64,000 nt of DNA from Variovorax sp. SG517 (GCF_013376045.1 NZ_JABMJG010000009.1:124001-188000), one strand, 5' to 3'. Shown: positions 50,092-58,232, numbered from the stretch's first letter. Numbers and translations: made by a program. The notes: generated by a model not told the origin, from the sequence alone.

Positions 50092-50835
50092 ATGAACATT
50101 CCCAAGACTTCCGACCACATCCTCATCGTCGACGACGACCGGGAGATCCGCGAACTGCTCGGCACCTACCTGGTCAAGAACGGCCTGCGCGTCGTGACGG
50201 TGCCCACGGGGCGGCACATGCGCGCGGCGCTGGAGGAGTCGGGGCCCTTCGACCTCATCATCCTCGACCTGATGCTGCCCGGCGAAGACGGCCTCACGCT
50301 GTGCCGCGACCTGCGCACGGGCAAGTACAAGGCCACGCCCATCCTCATGCTCACCGCGCGCAGCGAGGAGGCCGACCGCATCCTCGGCCTGGAGATGGGC
50401 GCCGACGACTATCTGGCCAAGCCTTTCTCCGCACGCGAGCTGCTCGCGCGCATCCGCTCGGTGCTGCGCCGCACGCGCATGCTGCCGCCGAACATGCGTT
50501 CCACCGAGTCGGCCTCGAAGCTGGCGTTCGGCGACTGGCAGGTCGACACCACCGCGCGCACCCTGATCGACGACAGCGGCGTGATGGTGGCGCTCAGCGG
50601 GGCGGAGTACCGGCTGCTGATGGTGTTCCTCGACCATCCGCAGAAGGTGCTGAACCGCGACCAGCTGCTGAGCCTCACGCAGGGCCGCGAGGCCGAACTC
50701 TTCGAGCGCTCGATCGACCTGCTGGTGAGCCGCCTGCGCCAGCGGCTGCGGGACGATGCGCGCGAGCCGCGGTACATCAAGACGGTGCGCAGCGAGGGCT
50801 ATGTCTTCTCGTCGGCCGTTGAAGCCCTGGACTGA
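50092..50835 (+). CDS. Response regulator, OmpR family
   Basis: A 247-residue regulator. The receiver domain has the acidic pocket VDDD (13-16), phospho-acceptor Asp59 in LIILDLMLPGEDG and the lysine in DDYLAKPFSAREL. A winged-helix OmpR/PhoB output domain follows, with LSGAEYRLLMVFLDHPQKVL and DLLVSRLRQRLRDDAREPRY. It is divergent from the kinase at 48441 across 265 bp, which fits one regulatory pair. ATG 50092 gives the canonical start. Confidence 0.95.
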   Translation: MNIPKTSDHILIVDDDREIRELLGTYLVKNGLRVVTVPTGRHMRAALEESGPFDLIILDLMLPGEDGLTLCRDLRTGKYKATPILMLTARSEEADRILGLEMGADDYLAKPFSARELLARIRSVLRRTRMLPPNMRSTESASKLAFGDWQVDTTARTLIDDSGVMVALSGAEYRLLMVFLDHPQKVLNRDQLLSLTQGREAELFERSIDLLVSRLRQRLRDDAREPRYIKTVRSEGYVFSSAVEALD

Positions 50836-50864
50836 GGCCGCAGCCGCGGGCCTACACTCGCGAA

Positions 50865-51119
50865 ATGATCAAGCCACTGTTCCTCCCGTCGGGCGCGCTG
50901 TCGCTTCTTCTGGTCACTGCATGCGCGCAGCCTGAACCTCCACCGCCTTTGCCGCCGCGGGTCGGCATGGCGAATCCGGCTTCGGTCTACTGCAACAGCC
51001 TTGGGGGCAAGACCCTCATGAGGTCGAACGACAAGGGGCAGTACGGCGTTTGCCAGCTTCCGGATGGCCGGCAGATCGAGGAATGGGAGCTCTACCGCCG
51101 GGATCATCCGGCGAAGTAG
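50865..51119 (+). CDS. DUF333 family lipoprotein
   Basis: An 84-residue lipoprotein with the lipobox LVTAC (Cys20), a Pro-rich linker, and the DUF333 core NPASVYCNSLGGKTLMRSN followed by GQYGVCQLPDGRQIEEWELY. The two Cys of the core probably form a disulfide. This family is often labelled putative hemolysin without proof. A TACACT box ends 6 nt before the ATG and no SD is visible, so the mRNA is probably leaderless. Confidence 0.85.
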   Translation: MIKPLFLPSGALSLLLVTACAQPEPPPPLPPRVGMANPASVYCNSLGGKTLMRSNDKGQYGVCQLPDGRQIEEWELYRRDHPAK

Positions 51120-51126
51120 GGCGGCT

Positions 51127-51264
51127 TCACTTCGAGGGCTTGCGCGAACTTGCGCGCGAGCCTTCCTGCTGCCTGGAAGAGATGCACAGGCAGTTCACCG
51201 GGTTGCGGATTTCGTGCGCGACGCCGCCTGCGAAGAAGAGCAGGGCGAGCCAGAGTTTCTTCAT
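51127..51264 (-). CDS. Possible 45-residue ORF with kinase H-box-like motif
   Basis: The frame starts MKKLWLALLFFAGGVAHEIR and continues NPVNCLCISSRQ. AAAGGA precedes the ATG as an SD. GVAHEIRNPV matches the H box of histidine kinases remarkably well, yet nothing else of a kinase follows in frame. A neighbouring frame continues with ARKFAQALEV, so this could be a frameshifted kinase remnant. Alternatively it is a small secreted or membrane peptide and the match is chance. A structured repeat lies 45 nt upstream. Confidence 0.35.
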   Translation of the reverse strand: MKKLWLALLFFAGGVAHEIRNPVNCLCISSRQQEGSRASSRKPSK

Positions 51265-51308
51265 TCCTTTTGCTCCGTGTGTGGTTCGTGAGTGGCTGTC
51301 GGGGGGGC

Positions 51309-51406
51309 GTGCGAATGACACCGGGTACTCCCCTCCGCGAATGTCCCCCGGGCCTGCGGCCCTCCTCCTTTATTTCGCTGCGGGGAGCACCCGGTGCCAT
51401 TCGCAC
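51309..51406 (-). repeat. Dispersed structured repeat, copy B
   Basis: 48-base core (51334-51381) between 25-base arms (51309-51333 and 51382-51406) that pair at 23 of 25 positions, with both exceptions forming G-U pairs only on the minus strand. The arm sequence differs completely from copies A and C, while the core is nearly the same. The central hairpin is GGGCC-GCA-GGCCC. Together with copy C it fills most of the gene-free stretch 51265-51568. Confidence 0.8.
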
Positions 51407-51450
51407 ATGGGCGCTCCGCTTGTGCCGGCAGTTTGACTGCCGCGCTCGTC

Positions 51451-51544
51451 GATCACGACGATGGGGTGCCTTGCGCAGCGAAATAAAGGAGGAGGCCGAA
51501 GGCCGGGGGACATTCGCGGAGCAAGGTACCCCGTCGGCGTGATC
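51451..51544 (+). repeat. Dispersed structured repeat, copy C
   Basis: The core (51475-51520) is identical in sequence to copy A but in the opposite orientation. Its arms (51451-51474 and 51521-51544) pair at 23 of 24 positions on the plus strand, counting two G-U pairs. The inner arm sequence matches copy A; the outer part differs and is still complementary. Confidence 0.8.
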
Positions 51545-51548
51545 GCGC

Positions 51549-51573
51549 CCTGAAACAGCAGCGGTGTTTCAGG
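51549..51573. repeat. Hairpin at the end of the TlpA-like gene
   Basis: Arms CCTGAAACA (51549-51557) and TGTTTCAGG (51565-51573) pair perfectly around a 7-base loop and include the stop codon of the gene at 51569. No T-run is seen. Confidence 0.5.
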
Positions 51574-52138
51574 TCCCAGCAGGCGCAGGCTCGGCCAGCA
51601 GCGCCTGGATCTTTTTCTCGGTAGTGCCGTAGCTGCCCTCGCCGAAGTGCGAGTAGACGATCTTCCCCTGCTTGTCGATCAGGTACACCGCAGGCCAGTA
51701 CTGGTTCCTGAACGCCTTCCAGGTGCCGTAGCTGTTGTCCTGCGCCACGGCATGCTTGATCTGCAGGCGCTCGATCGCGTCCTTCACGTTCTTCGTCGAC
51801 TTCTCGTATGCGAACTCCGGCGTATGCACGCCGACGACCACCAGGCCCTTGTCCTTGTACTTCTGGTTCCAGTCCTTCACGTACGGAAGGTGGTTGAGAC
51901 AGTTGATGCAGGTGTAGGTCCAGAAATCGACCAGCACGACCTTGCCATGCAGCTCGCTCAGCTTGAGCGGCTGCGAGTTCAGCCAGTTGTCGATGTTCTG
52001 GAATTCGGGCGCCGCGACGGCTTCCGAAGCAGGTATGTCACCGCCGAACGGCGAAGGCGCCGCGAAGGTCAGCGTGAGCGCAGCCGCCGAGGCGGCGATG
52101 GCGACTGCGAAGTAGAGGGCGGAAGAGCGAAAGCGCAT
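51569..52138 (-). CDS. TlpA/DipZ-like periplasmic thioredoxin
   Basis: A 189-residue thioredoxin-fold protein with an N-terminal uncleaved or cleaved signal (about 7-27) and the active site TCINC (Cys77 and Cys80) in VVLVDFWTYTCINCLNHLP. The cis-Pro region is YWPAVYLID. It is closely similar to the thioredoxin domain of the DipZ-like protein at 46515 (shared GLVVVGVHTPEFA and FRNQYWPA/FGNQYWPA), so one probably arose by duplication. It may receive electrons from DipZ and reduce envelope thiols. Confidence 0.9.
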   Translation of the reverse strand: MRFRSSALYFAVAIAASAAALTLTFAAPSPFGGDIPASEAVAAPEFQNIDNWLNSQPLKLSELHGKVVLVDFWTYTCINCLNHLPYVKDWNQKYKDKGLVVVGVHTPEFAYEKSTKNVKDAIERLQIKHAVAQDNSYGTWKAFRNQYWPAVYLIDKQGKIVYSHFGEGSYGTTEKKIQALLAEPAPAGT

Positions 52139-52288
52139 GGCGGTTCCTTCGGAAGAGTGACGGGCGTTCGTCTGTGAACGGAGCCGATTCTTCGCCAGGC
52201 TGCCTGTGCGTTGAGCGGATTGCGTATGCTTCTGTATCTGCGGGGCGCAGGCCGCACATTACGTTTCACACCCAGTAGGGCACGAGCG

Positions 52289-53251
52289 TCAATCGACCCT
52301 GATGTTGCGCGAGCGGACCAGCGCGCTCACTCGAGAAGTCTCTTGCTGCACGAACTTCGCGAAAGCCTCTGGCGTGGTGCCCGCCGGCTCCAGGCCCAGC
52401 TGCAGCAGCTTCTGCCGAACGGCAGGATCGTTGACCGCGGCCTGCACCGCCTTGCCGAGCTTCTGCACGATGTCGGCCGGCGTGCCCTTGGGCAGGAACA
52501 CGCCGTTCCACTCGACCACGTTGTAGCCGGGCAGGCCCGACTCGGCGAGCGTCGGCACATCGGGCAGCCCCGGCACGCGCTTGCTGGAGCTCACGCCCAG
52601 CGCGCGCAGCTTGCCGCTCTTCACATAACTCAGCGTCGAGGCCACGTTGCCGAAGTAGGCCGACACCTGCTCGCCCATCACGTCGGTCAGCGCGGGCGCG
52701 CCGCCCTTGTAGGGCACGTGCATCAGGTTGATCTTCGCCTGCTCGTTCAGCGCCTCGCCCGCCAGGTGCGAGCCGGTGCCGCCGCCCGCCGAAGCGAAGC
52801 TCAGCTTGCCGGGGTTCTTGCGTGCGTAGTCGATGAACTCCGGCACCGTCTTGTAGGGAGCGGTCGCGGGCACGACGAGGATCTGCGGCGCCGTGGCCAC
52901 CAGCGATACGGGAATGAAGTCCTTCGCCGCGTCGAAAGGCAGCTTGCGCAGCGACGGGTTCACCGAGAACGCAGAGGCGTCGTAAAGCACGGTGTAGCCG
53001 TCGGCCGCCGCCTTGGCGACGTTGTCGGCGCCGATCACGCCGCCGGCGCCGGGCCTGTTGTCGATCACGATCTGCTGGCCCAGGGCGGTGCTCATCTGCT
53101 GCGCGACGATGCGCGCCGTGTTGTCGGCGCCGCCGCCGGCCGCATAAGGCACGACCATGCGGATCGGCTTGTCGGGCCAGGCGGCCCAGCCCAGCAGGGG
53201 AGCGGCGCAGGCGGCCAGGGTGGCGATGGATTTCAGGAGTCGCTTCTTCAT
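52289..53251 (-). CDS. Bug/TctC-family tripartite tricarboxylate receptor
   Basis: A Bug-family periplasmic receptor of about 320 residues. A short signal (MKKRLLKSIATLAACAAPLL) is followed by the mature start WPDKPIRMVVPYAAGGGADN and RPGAGGVIGADNV, diagnostic for the family. I chose the ATG at 53251 because it gives a proper signal peptide. The ATG at 53278 overlaps the upstream stop codon and would add nine residues. It is the last gene of the LysR-linked operon, which also encodes a second Bug receptor. Confidence 0.92.
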   Translation of the reverse strand: MKKRLLKSIATLAACAAPLLGWAAWPDKPIRMVVPYAAGGGADNTARIVAQQMSTALGQQIVIDNRPGAGGVIGADNVAKAAADGYTVLYDASAFSVNPSLRKLPFDAAKDFIPVSLVATAPQILVVPATAPYKTVPEFIDYARKNPGKLSFASAGGGTGSHLAGEALNEQAKINLMHVPYKGGAPALTDVMGEQVSAYFGNVASTLSYVKSGKLRALGVSSSKRVPGLPDVPTLAESGLPGYNVVEWNGVFLPKGTPADIVQKLGKAVQAAVNDPAVRQKLLQLGLEPAGTTPEAFAKFVQQETSRVSALVRSRNIRVD

Positions 53252-53274
53252 CTCGATGTCTTGGGTCTTGTGGT

Positions 53275-54150
53275 TCATTGAAAGTCGTAGAGCCGCGCGG
53301 GGTTGTCGACGAGCACGCGGCGGCGTGCGGCCTCATCGGGCAACCATTCGCCCAGCAGGTCGAAGAGCTGCGCGTCGTCGGGCTTGGCCGTGCGTTCGGT
53401 CGGATGGGGCCAGTCGCTGCCCCACACGACGCGCTCGGGCGCCTGCTGCGCCCAGGCACGCGCGATTTGGATGGTGTCGGCGTAGCCGCCCTCGGCGCCG
53501 GCTGCGGAGTCGAGGTAGGCCCCCGAGAGCTTGATCCAGGTGCGACCGTTGTCGAGCAGCCGGCTCACCACGCGGTACGCGGGGTGCGCGAGCCCGTCCG
53601 GCTGAGGTAGCCGCGCGAGGTGGTCGAAGACCACCGTGCAGGGCAGCCGATCGAGCAGCGCCGAGTGCGCAGCGATCTGGTCGGCGCTCCAGTGCAGTTG
53701 CACGTGCCAGCCGAGCGCGTGAACGCGATGGGCCAGCGGCTCGACCATGGAGAAGTCCGTCGCCGCGTTCGCCGATGTGTACAGCGTGAAGCGGATACCG
53801 CGGATGCCGCCTTCGTGCAGATGCTTCAGCTCGGCATCGCTCACCTCGGGCCGCACCACCGCCACGCCGCGCGTGCGATGCGCGCCCAGCGCCTGGATGG
53901 CAGCCAGCGTCACGCTGTTGTCGGTGCCGTGCACGCGCGGCTGCACGACCACCGTGCGCTGCGTGCCGGTGCGCTGCTGCAGCAGGCGGTAGTCGTCGGC
54001 GGTGGCGTGGTCGAGCATGGCATCGGGCGAGCCGTGCATCGGGAAGCGGCGGTCGTACACGTGGATGTGCGCGTCGCATGCGCCTTCGGGCGCCGCGATG
54101 GAGGGCTTGCGCGTGCCCGCGCTGTGGGGCACGGCGATCTCGTCGACCAT
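53275..54150 (-). CDS. Amidohydrolase family protein, LigI-like lactonase/hydrolase
   Basis: A 291-residue TIM-barrel hydrolase of the amidohydrolase-2 (COG3618) group. The metal-binding HxH appears as CDAHIHVYD, HVQLHWSAD and VFDHLARLP hold barrel histidines, and the C-terminal Asp is in VWGSDWPHPT. Relatives include 2-pyrone-4,6-dicarboxylate lactonase LigI and sugar-lactone hydrolases, many of which need no metal. It lies 3 bp after the CoA-transferase gene and so is coupled to it. The likely role is ring or lactone opening of a carboxylated intermediate. Confidence 0.88.
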   Translation of the reverse strand: MVDEIAVPHSAGTRKPSIAAPEGACDAHIHVYDRRFPMHGSPDAMLDHATADDYRLLQQRTGTQRTVVVQPRVHGTDNSVTLAAIQALGAHRTRGVAVVRPEVSDAELKHLHEGGIRGIRFTLYTSANAATDFSMVEPLAHRVHALGWHVQLHWSADQIAAHSALLDRLPCTVVFDHLARLPQPDGLAHPAYRVVSRLLDNGRTWIKLSGAYLDSAAGAEGGYADTIQIARAWAQQAPERVVWGSDWPHPTERTAKPDDAQLFDLLGEWLPDEAARRRVLVDNPARLYDFQ

Positions 54151-54153
54151 GGC

Positions 54154-55335
54154 TCAGTCGCCCGCGCTTCGCTTGGCCAGCACGGCGGCCGTGTGCTGCC
54201 CCAGCGTGGGCGCTGCGAAGGGCTCGGGCCCGGGCGTGCGGCCGAAGCGCACCGGGCGGGTGAAGCCCCGGTACGAGCCCAGCGTGGGGTGCGCAATGTT
54301 CGCGACCATGTCCTCGGCCAGCACCTGCTCGTTGTCGAACATGTCTTCCACGGTGCGCGCGGCGGAGCAGGGCACTTCCTCGCCGAAGATCTCTTCCCAT
54401 TCGAGCGCGGTGCGCCCGGCCAGCGCGGCGCGCAGCTTCGGCACGATCTCGGCCGCGTGCTGCGCGCGCTTGCGCACCGAGTCGTAGCGCTCGTCATCAG
54501 CGAGCTCCGGCAACCCGACCTTGGCGCACAGCGCCTGCCAGAAGTGCGGCGTGTTGGCCGAGATGTAGATGTGCCCCTCGCGCGTCGGGTGAATGCCGGT
54601 GATGCCGCCGGAGCGCATGTCGCGCCCCACGTCCTTGGGCTCGCCCTCGGCCCATACCATGCGCGCCGACTGCATCGTGAGCGCCGAGCGCAGCAGCGAC
54701 ACGCCCACGAACTGGCCTTCGCCGCTCTTCTCGCGCTCGTACAGCGCCGAGGCGACGCCCGCGGCCACCAGCGCGGCCGCGTAGTAGTCGACCACCGAGC
54801 CATAGATGATCTCGGGCGGCTCGCCGCGCTTGCCCTGCAGCGCGCACATGCCGGTCATGGTCTGCAGCACCTGGTCGTAGCCGGCCTTCTCGCGCAGCGG
54901 ACCGGTCTCGCCGTAGCCGGTGACGGCGCAGTAGATGAGCCGCGGGTTCACCGCCTTCAGCTGCTCGTAGGCGATGCCCAGCCGCGGCGGCACGCTGGGC
55001 CTGAAGTTGTGCACCAGCACATCGGCGCCGCGCACCAGTTCCATCAGCGCAGCCAGGTCTTCGGGGTTCTTCAGGTCGAGCATCGCGCCCAGCTTGCTGC
55101 GGTTCACGCCGATGAACGCGCGGCTCTCGGCTTCCAGCGTCGAGGGGTACTTGCGCAGGTTGTCGCCGGCGGGCGGTTCGATCTTGATGACTTCCGCACC
55201 CTGGTCGGCCAGCAGCGAGCAGCCGTACGGGCCCGCGATGTAGGCGCTCAGGTCGAGCACGCGCAGGCCGCTCAGCGGCCCGGCGGGGCCCTGGCGCCCT
55301 GGCAGGCGCGTGTCCTCGGGGGCGGTATGGCTCAT
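54154..55335 (-). CDS. CaiB/BaiF family (class III) CoA-transferase
   Basis: A 393-residue class III CoA-transferase, forming interlocked dimers. The N-terminus reads GPLSGLRVLDLSAYIAGPYG. KPPxGD-like IKIEPPAGDNLRKY and the region GYGETGPLREKAGYDQVLQT, which contains the catalytic-Asp segment, are clear. It moves CoA from a donor such as succinyl-CoA to a carboxylic acid. Paired with the CitE-like lyase in the same operon it would activate and then cleave a hydroxy-acid-CoA of the citramalyl- or malyl-CoA kind; this is inference. Confidence 0.92.
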   Translation of the reverse strand: MSHTAPEDTRLPGRQGPAGPLSGLRVLDLSAYIAGPYGCSLLADQGAEVIKIEPPAGDNLRKYPSTLEAESRAFIGVNRSKLGAMLDLKNPEDLAALMELVRGADVLVHNFRPSVPPRLGIAYEQLKAVNPRLIYCAVTGYGETGPLREKAGYDQVLQTMTGMCALQGKRGEPPEIIYGSVVDYYAAALVAAGVASALYEREKSGEGQFVGVSLLRSALTMQSARMVWAEGEPKDVGRDMRSGGITGIHPTREGHIYISANTPHFWQALCAKVGLPELADDERYDSVRKRAQHAAEIVPKLRAALAGRTALEWEEIFGEEVPCSAARTVEDMFDNEQVLAEDMVANIAHPTLGSYRGFTRPVRFGRTPGPEPFAAPTLGQHTAAVLAKRSAGD

Positions 55336-55354
55336 GGGCTTTCTCTTTCCTTGT

Positions 55355-56344
55355 TCAGTCTGCGGTGATGTTCTGTTGCTTCGCCAGCTTCTTCCAGCGC
55401 TCCACGTCCTCGGCGATGACGGTGCCGAACTGCGCCGGCGTGAGCGGCGTGGCGATGGCGCCTTCGCGCAGGAAGTTGGCCGCGATCTCGGGCTTCGACA
55501 GGATCTGGTTGACCGCGCCGTTCAGCTTCGCGATCACGTCGGCCGGCGTGCCCACCGGGGCCAGGAGCCCCCACCAGAGCTCGAACTCGTAGCCGGGCAC
55601 GGCGGTGGAAATGGGTGTGAGGTCGGGTGCGATGGGGCTCGGCTTCAGGCTCGTGATGCCCACCGCGCGCAGCTTGCCGGCGCGCACCATCGGCAGCAGC
55701 GAGGGGCCGCTGGAGATCAGCAGCTGCGTCTGGTTGCCCACGAGGTCGGTCACCGCCGGGCCCATGCCCTTGTACGGGATGTGTGCGATCTGCAGGTCGC
55801 CCACCTTGGCCTTGAGAAGCTCGGTGCCGAACTGGTTGACGCTGCCCGAGCCGGATGATGCGTAGTTGTACTGGCCCGGCTTCGCCTTGATGGCGGCGAT
55901 CAGCTCGGCCGGCGTCCTGGCAGGGAACTCGTTGTTGACCGCGACGATGAACGGCCCCTTGGCGAACATCGCCACCGGCGCGAGGCCCTTGACCGGGTCG
56001 AAGGGCAGCTTCGACTGCACTGCGGCGTTGGTCGTCATGCTCGAAGACACGGCCACCAGCGTGTAGCCGTCGGGCGTTGCCTTGGCCACCTGGCCCGTGC
56101 CGGTGTTGCCGCTGGCGCCCGGGCGGTTGTCGATGATGACCGGCTGCTTGAGCTGGTCGCCCAGCTCCTTGGCCACCTGCCGCGCGAAGGTGTCGTTCGA
56201 GCCGCCGGCCGGGTAGGGCACGACGATGGTGATGGGCCTGGAAGGGTAGGCGGCCTGCGCGAGCGCGGTGCCGCTCAGCGCGGCAAGCACGAGCGCCGTG
56301 GCTGCGGCGAGCGCGCGCGGGCGAAGGAACGAGGAAATACGCAT
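55355..56344 (-). CDS. Bug/TctC-family tripartite tricarboxylate receptor
   Basis: A 329-residue Bug receptor. The signal peptide ends near GTALAQAAYP. The mature start YPSRPITIVVPYPAGGSNDT and RPGASGNTGTGQVA are diagnostic, with NYASSGSGSVNQFG in the ligand loop. The second Bug gene of the operon (52289) is clearly different in sequence, so the two probably bind different acids or arose separately. No TctA/TctB genes are present locally. Confidence 0.93.
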   Translation of the reverse strand: MRISSFLRPRALAAATALVLAALSGTALAQAAYPSRPITIVVPYPAGGSNDTFARQVAKELGDQLKQPVIIDNRPGASGNTGTGQVAKATPDGYTLVAVSSSMTTNAAVQSKLPFDPVKGLAPVAMFAKGPFIVAVNNEFPARTPAELIAAIKAKPGQYNYASSGSGSVNQFGTELLKAKVGDLQIAHIPYKGMGPAVTDLVGNQTQLLISSGPSLLPMVRAGKLRAVGITSLKPSPIAPDLTPISTAVPGYEFELWWGLLAPVGTPADVIAKLNGAVNQILSKPEIAANFLREGAIATPLTPAQFGTVIAEDVERWKKLAKQQNITAD

Positions 56345-56384
56345 CTGTCTTGTCTCCGGTTTTCTTATGGATGGGGAAGCAGGG

Positions 56385-57254
56385 TCAGCCCGGTATCAAG
56401 CCGAGGCTGCGCGCGCTCTCGACGATGGCGCGCGCGCGGATCACGAAGGGGATGTCGATCATCTTTCCGTCGACCACGTAGGCTCCGACGCCCTTGGCAT
56501 CGGCCTCGCGCGCCGCCTCGACCACCTTGCGGGCATGCGCGATCTCCTCGTCGGTCGGGCGGAACACCTCGTTGGCGATGGCGATCTGGCTCGGGTGGAT
56601 GCAGGTCTTGCCGAGAAAGCCGAGGTCGCGCGCCAGCTTGGCCTCTGCGCGAAAGCCCTCGGCGTCGCGGATGTCGGCGAAGGCGCTGTCGTAGGCATAC
56701 AGACCCGCTTCGCCGGCCGCGATGCGCACCGCGAACATCGCATGGCGGATCGCCGAAGGCTCGCGCCGCGCGATGCCCAGCGGCTCGAACAGGTCGCCCA
56801 GCCCCAGCTGCAGGCCCGCCACGCGCGGATGCCCCAGCGCGAGTTCGGCGGCCATGCGCAGGGCGGCGGGCGTCTCGATGTTCAGCAGCAGGCCGATGGG
56901 CGCCTGCACGCCGTTGGCCCGCTCCGCGCGCTCGATGGCTTCGGCGGCCGCGCGCACGTGCGCGGGGCTCTGCGGCTTGGGCAGGTTGATCAGGTGCACG
57001 CCGGTGCGCGCGACCGCAGCGATGTCGCGCTCGAAGTGCGGCGTGTCCATGGCGTTGACGCGCACGATCAGCGTCTTGCGCGACGAGGCGGCCTCGCCGC
57101 TTTCGAGGAACCTGCGCACGGTCTCGCGCGCCTCGTCCTTGCGCGGCTCGGACACGGCGTCTTCCAGGTCGAGGCTGATGGCGTCCGCCTCGCCAGCGAG
57201 CGCCTTGGCGAACAGCTCGGGGCGGGTGCCGGGAACGAAGAGTTTGCTTCTCAT
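56385..57254 (-). CDS. HpcH/HpaI aldolase/citrate lyase family protein (CitE-like)
   Basis: A 289-residue CitE-like lyase. Conserved features are RSKLFVPGTRPELFAKAL, DAISLDLEDAVSEPRKDEAR (acidic metal and acid residues), TLIVRVNAMDT with the CoA/substrate Arg, and LLLNIETPAALRMAAEL with the metal-binding Glu. GKTCIHPSQI is the CoA-binding segment. Stand-alone CitE-like proteins cleave malyl-CoA, citramalyl-CoA or beta-methylmalyl-CoA. It is the first gene of the leftward operon and divergent from the LysR gene. Confidence 0.92.
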   Translation of the reverse strand: MRSKLFVPGTRPELFAKALAGEADAISLDLEDAVSEPRKDEARETVRRFLESGEAASSRKTLIVRVNAMDTPHFERDIAAVARTGVHLINLPKPQSPAHVRAAAEAIERAERANGVQAPIGLLLNIETPAALRMAAELALGHPRVAGLQLGLGDLFEPLGIARREPSAIRHAMFAVRIAAGEAGLYAYDSAFADIRDAEGFRAEAKLARDLGFLGKTCIHPSQIAIANEVFRPTDEEIAHARKVVEAAREADAKGVGAYVVDGKMIDIPFVIRARAIVESARSLGLIPG

Positions 57255-57299
57255 GAGGGCAGTGTCGGCAGTTCATGAGAAGAGAAAAACAGCTGTTTG

Positions 57300-57316
57300 C
57301 TGCGATCACATCGCAG
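57300..57316. promoter_or_regulatory. LysR-type operator
   Basis: CTGCGAT (57300-57306), CAC, ATCGCAG (57310-57316) is a perfect inverted repeat between the divergent CitE-like and LysR genes, 14 bp before the LysR start. Confidence 0.7.
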
Positions 57317-57329
57317 AAAATCTATCTTC

Positions 57330-58232
57330 ATGGAAACGGCCTACCTGCAAAGCTTTCTTCTGGTGGTGGAATCGGGCTCGATGTCCGAGGCCGCTCGCCG
57401 GCTCGACCTGACGCCCGGCGCGGTGGCGCAGCAGATCCGCGCGCTGGAGCGCGAGTTCAAGGCGCCGCTGCTCGCGCGTGCCGGCCGCACGGTGCAGCCC
57501 ACCGAGGCCGGGCACCGGCTGGTGCAACGGGCGCGCACGCTGCTGCGCGAGGTGAGCGACATCAAGGCGCTGGTGGGCAGCGAGGCTGCGGGCGGCGAGC
57601 TGGTCGTCGGCACCATCAACACGGCCATGCACAGCCTGCTGCCGGACATCCTCGCGCGCTTCGTGAAGACGCATCCGGGCGCCAAGGTGTTCCTGCAGTC
57701 GGGCACCACCGCCGCGCTCTACAAGGCGATGCAGCAGGGCGAGCTCGACGCGGCCGTGTGCCTGTATCCGCCGTTCGCGCTTGCCAAGACCTTCGACTGG
57801 GCGCTGCTGCGCGAGGAGCCGCTGGTGCTGCTCGCACCCAGCCGCCTCGCGCGGCGCGACCCGCACGAGCTGCTGCGCACCTCGCCGCTGATCCGCTACG
57901 ACCGCAACCTCGGCGGCGGCAAGCAGGCCGACCGCTACCTGCGCGCCGCCGGCATCGTGCCGCAGGAGCGCTTCGAGCTCAGCTCGCTGCTGGCCATCGC
58001 GATGATGGTGGACAGGGGCCTGGGCGTCTCGGTCGTGCCCGACATCGCCTCGCCGCTGCTCGACGGGCAGCGCATCGCGAAGATCCCGCTGCCACTGCCT
58101 TCGGAGACGCGGCGCTTCGGCATCCTGTGGATGCGGTCATCGCCGCGGCTGAGGCTGATCCATGGTTTCGTCGAAAGCGCGGGACTGGTCACTGCTGCAA
58201 AGGGCGAGGGCGGCGGTTCCCGCAAGCGCTAG
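57330..58232 (+). CDS. LysR family regulator of the CoA-transferase/lyase operon
   Basis: A 300-residue LTTR. The N-terminal winged helix reads LVVESGSMSEAARRLDLTPG and then AVAQQIRALEREFKAPLLAR. The effector-binding domain follows from about residue 90 (GGELVVGTINTAMHSLLPDI). The ATG at 57330 fits the family start METAYLQSFLLV. Divergent orientation and the palindrome between the two genes make it the likely activator of the leftward operon 57254-52289, with an organic acid or its CoA ester as effector. Its 3' end overlaps the next convergent gene by four bases. Confidence 0.95.
   Translation: METAYLQSFLLVVESGSMSEAARRLDLTPGAVAQQIRALEREFKAPLLARAGRTVQPTEAGHRLVQRARTLLREVSDIKALVGSEAAGGELVVGTINTAMHSLLPDILARFVKTHPGAKVFLQSGTTAALYKAMQQGELDAAVCLYPPFALAKTFDWALLREEPLVLLAPSRLARRDPHELLRTSPLIRYDRNLGGGKQADRYLRAAGIVPQERFELSSLLAIAMMVDRGLGVSVVPDIASPLLDGQRIAKIPLPLPSETRRFGILWMRSSPRLRLIHGFVESAGLVTAAKGEGGGSRKR

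Noticed and set aside
51309..51544. Copies B and C as terminal inverted repeats of one mobile element
   Set aside because: Only 44 bases separate them, their arms differ in sequence, and each folds on itself. A single element with these ends is unlikely.
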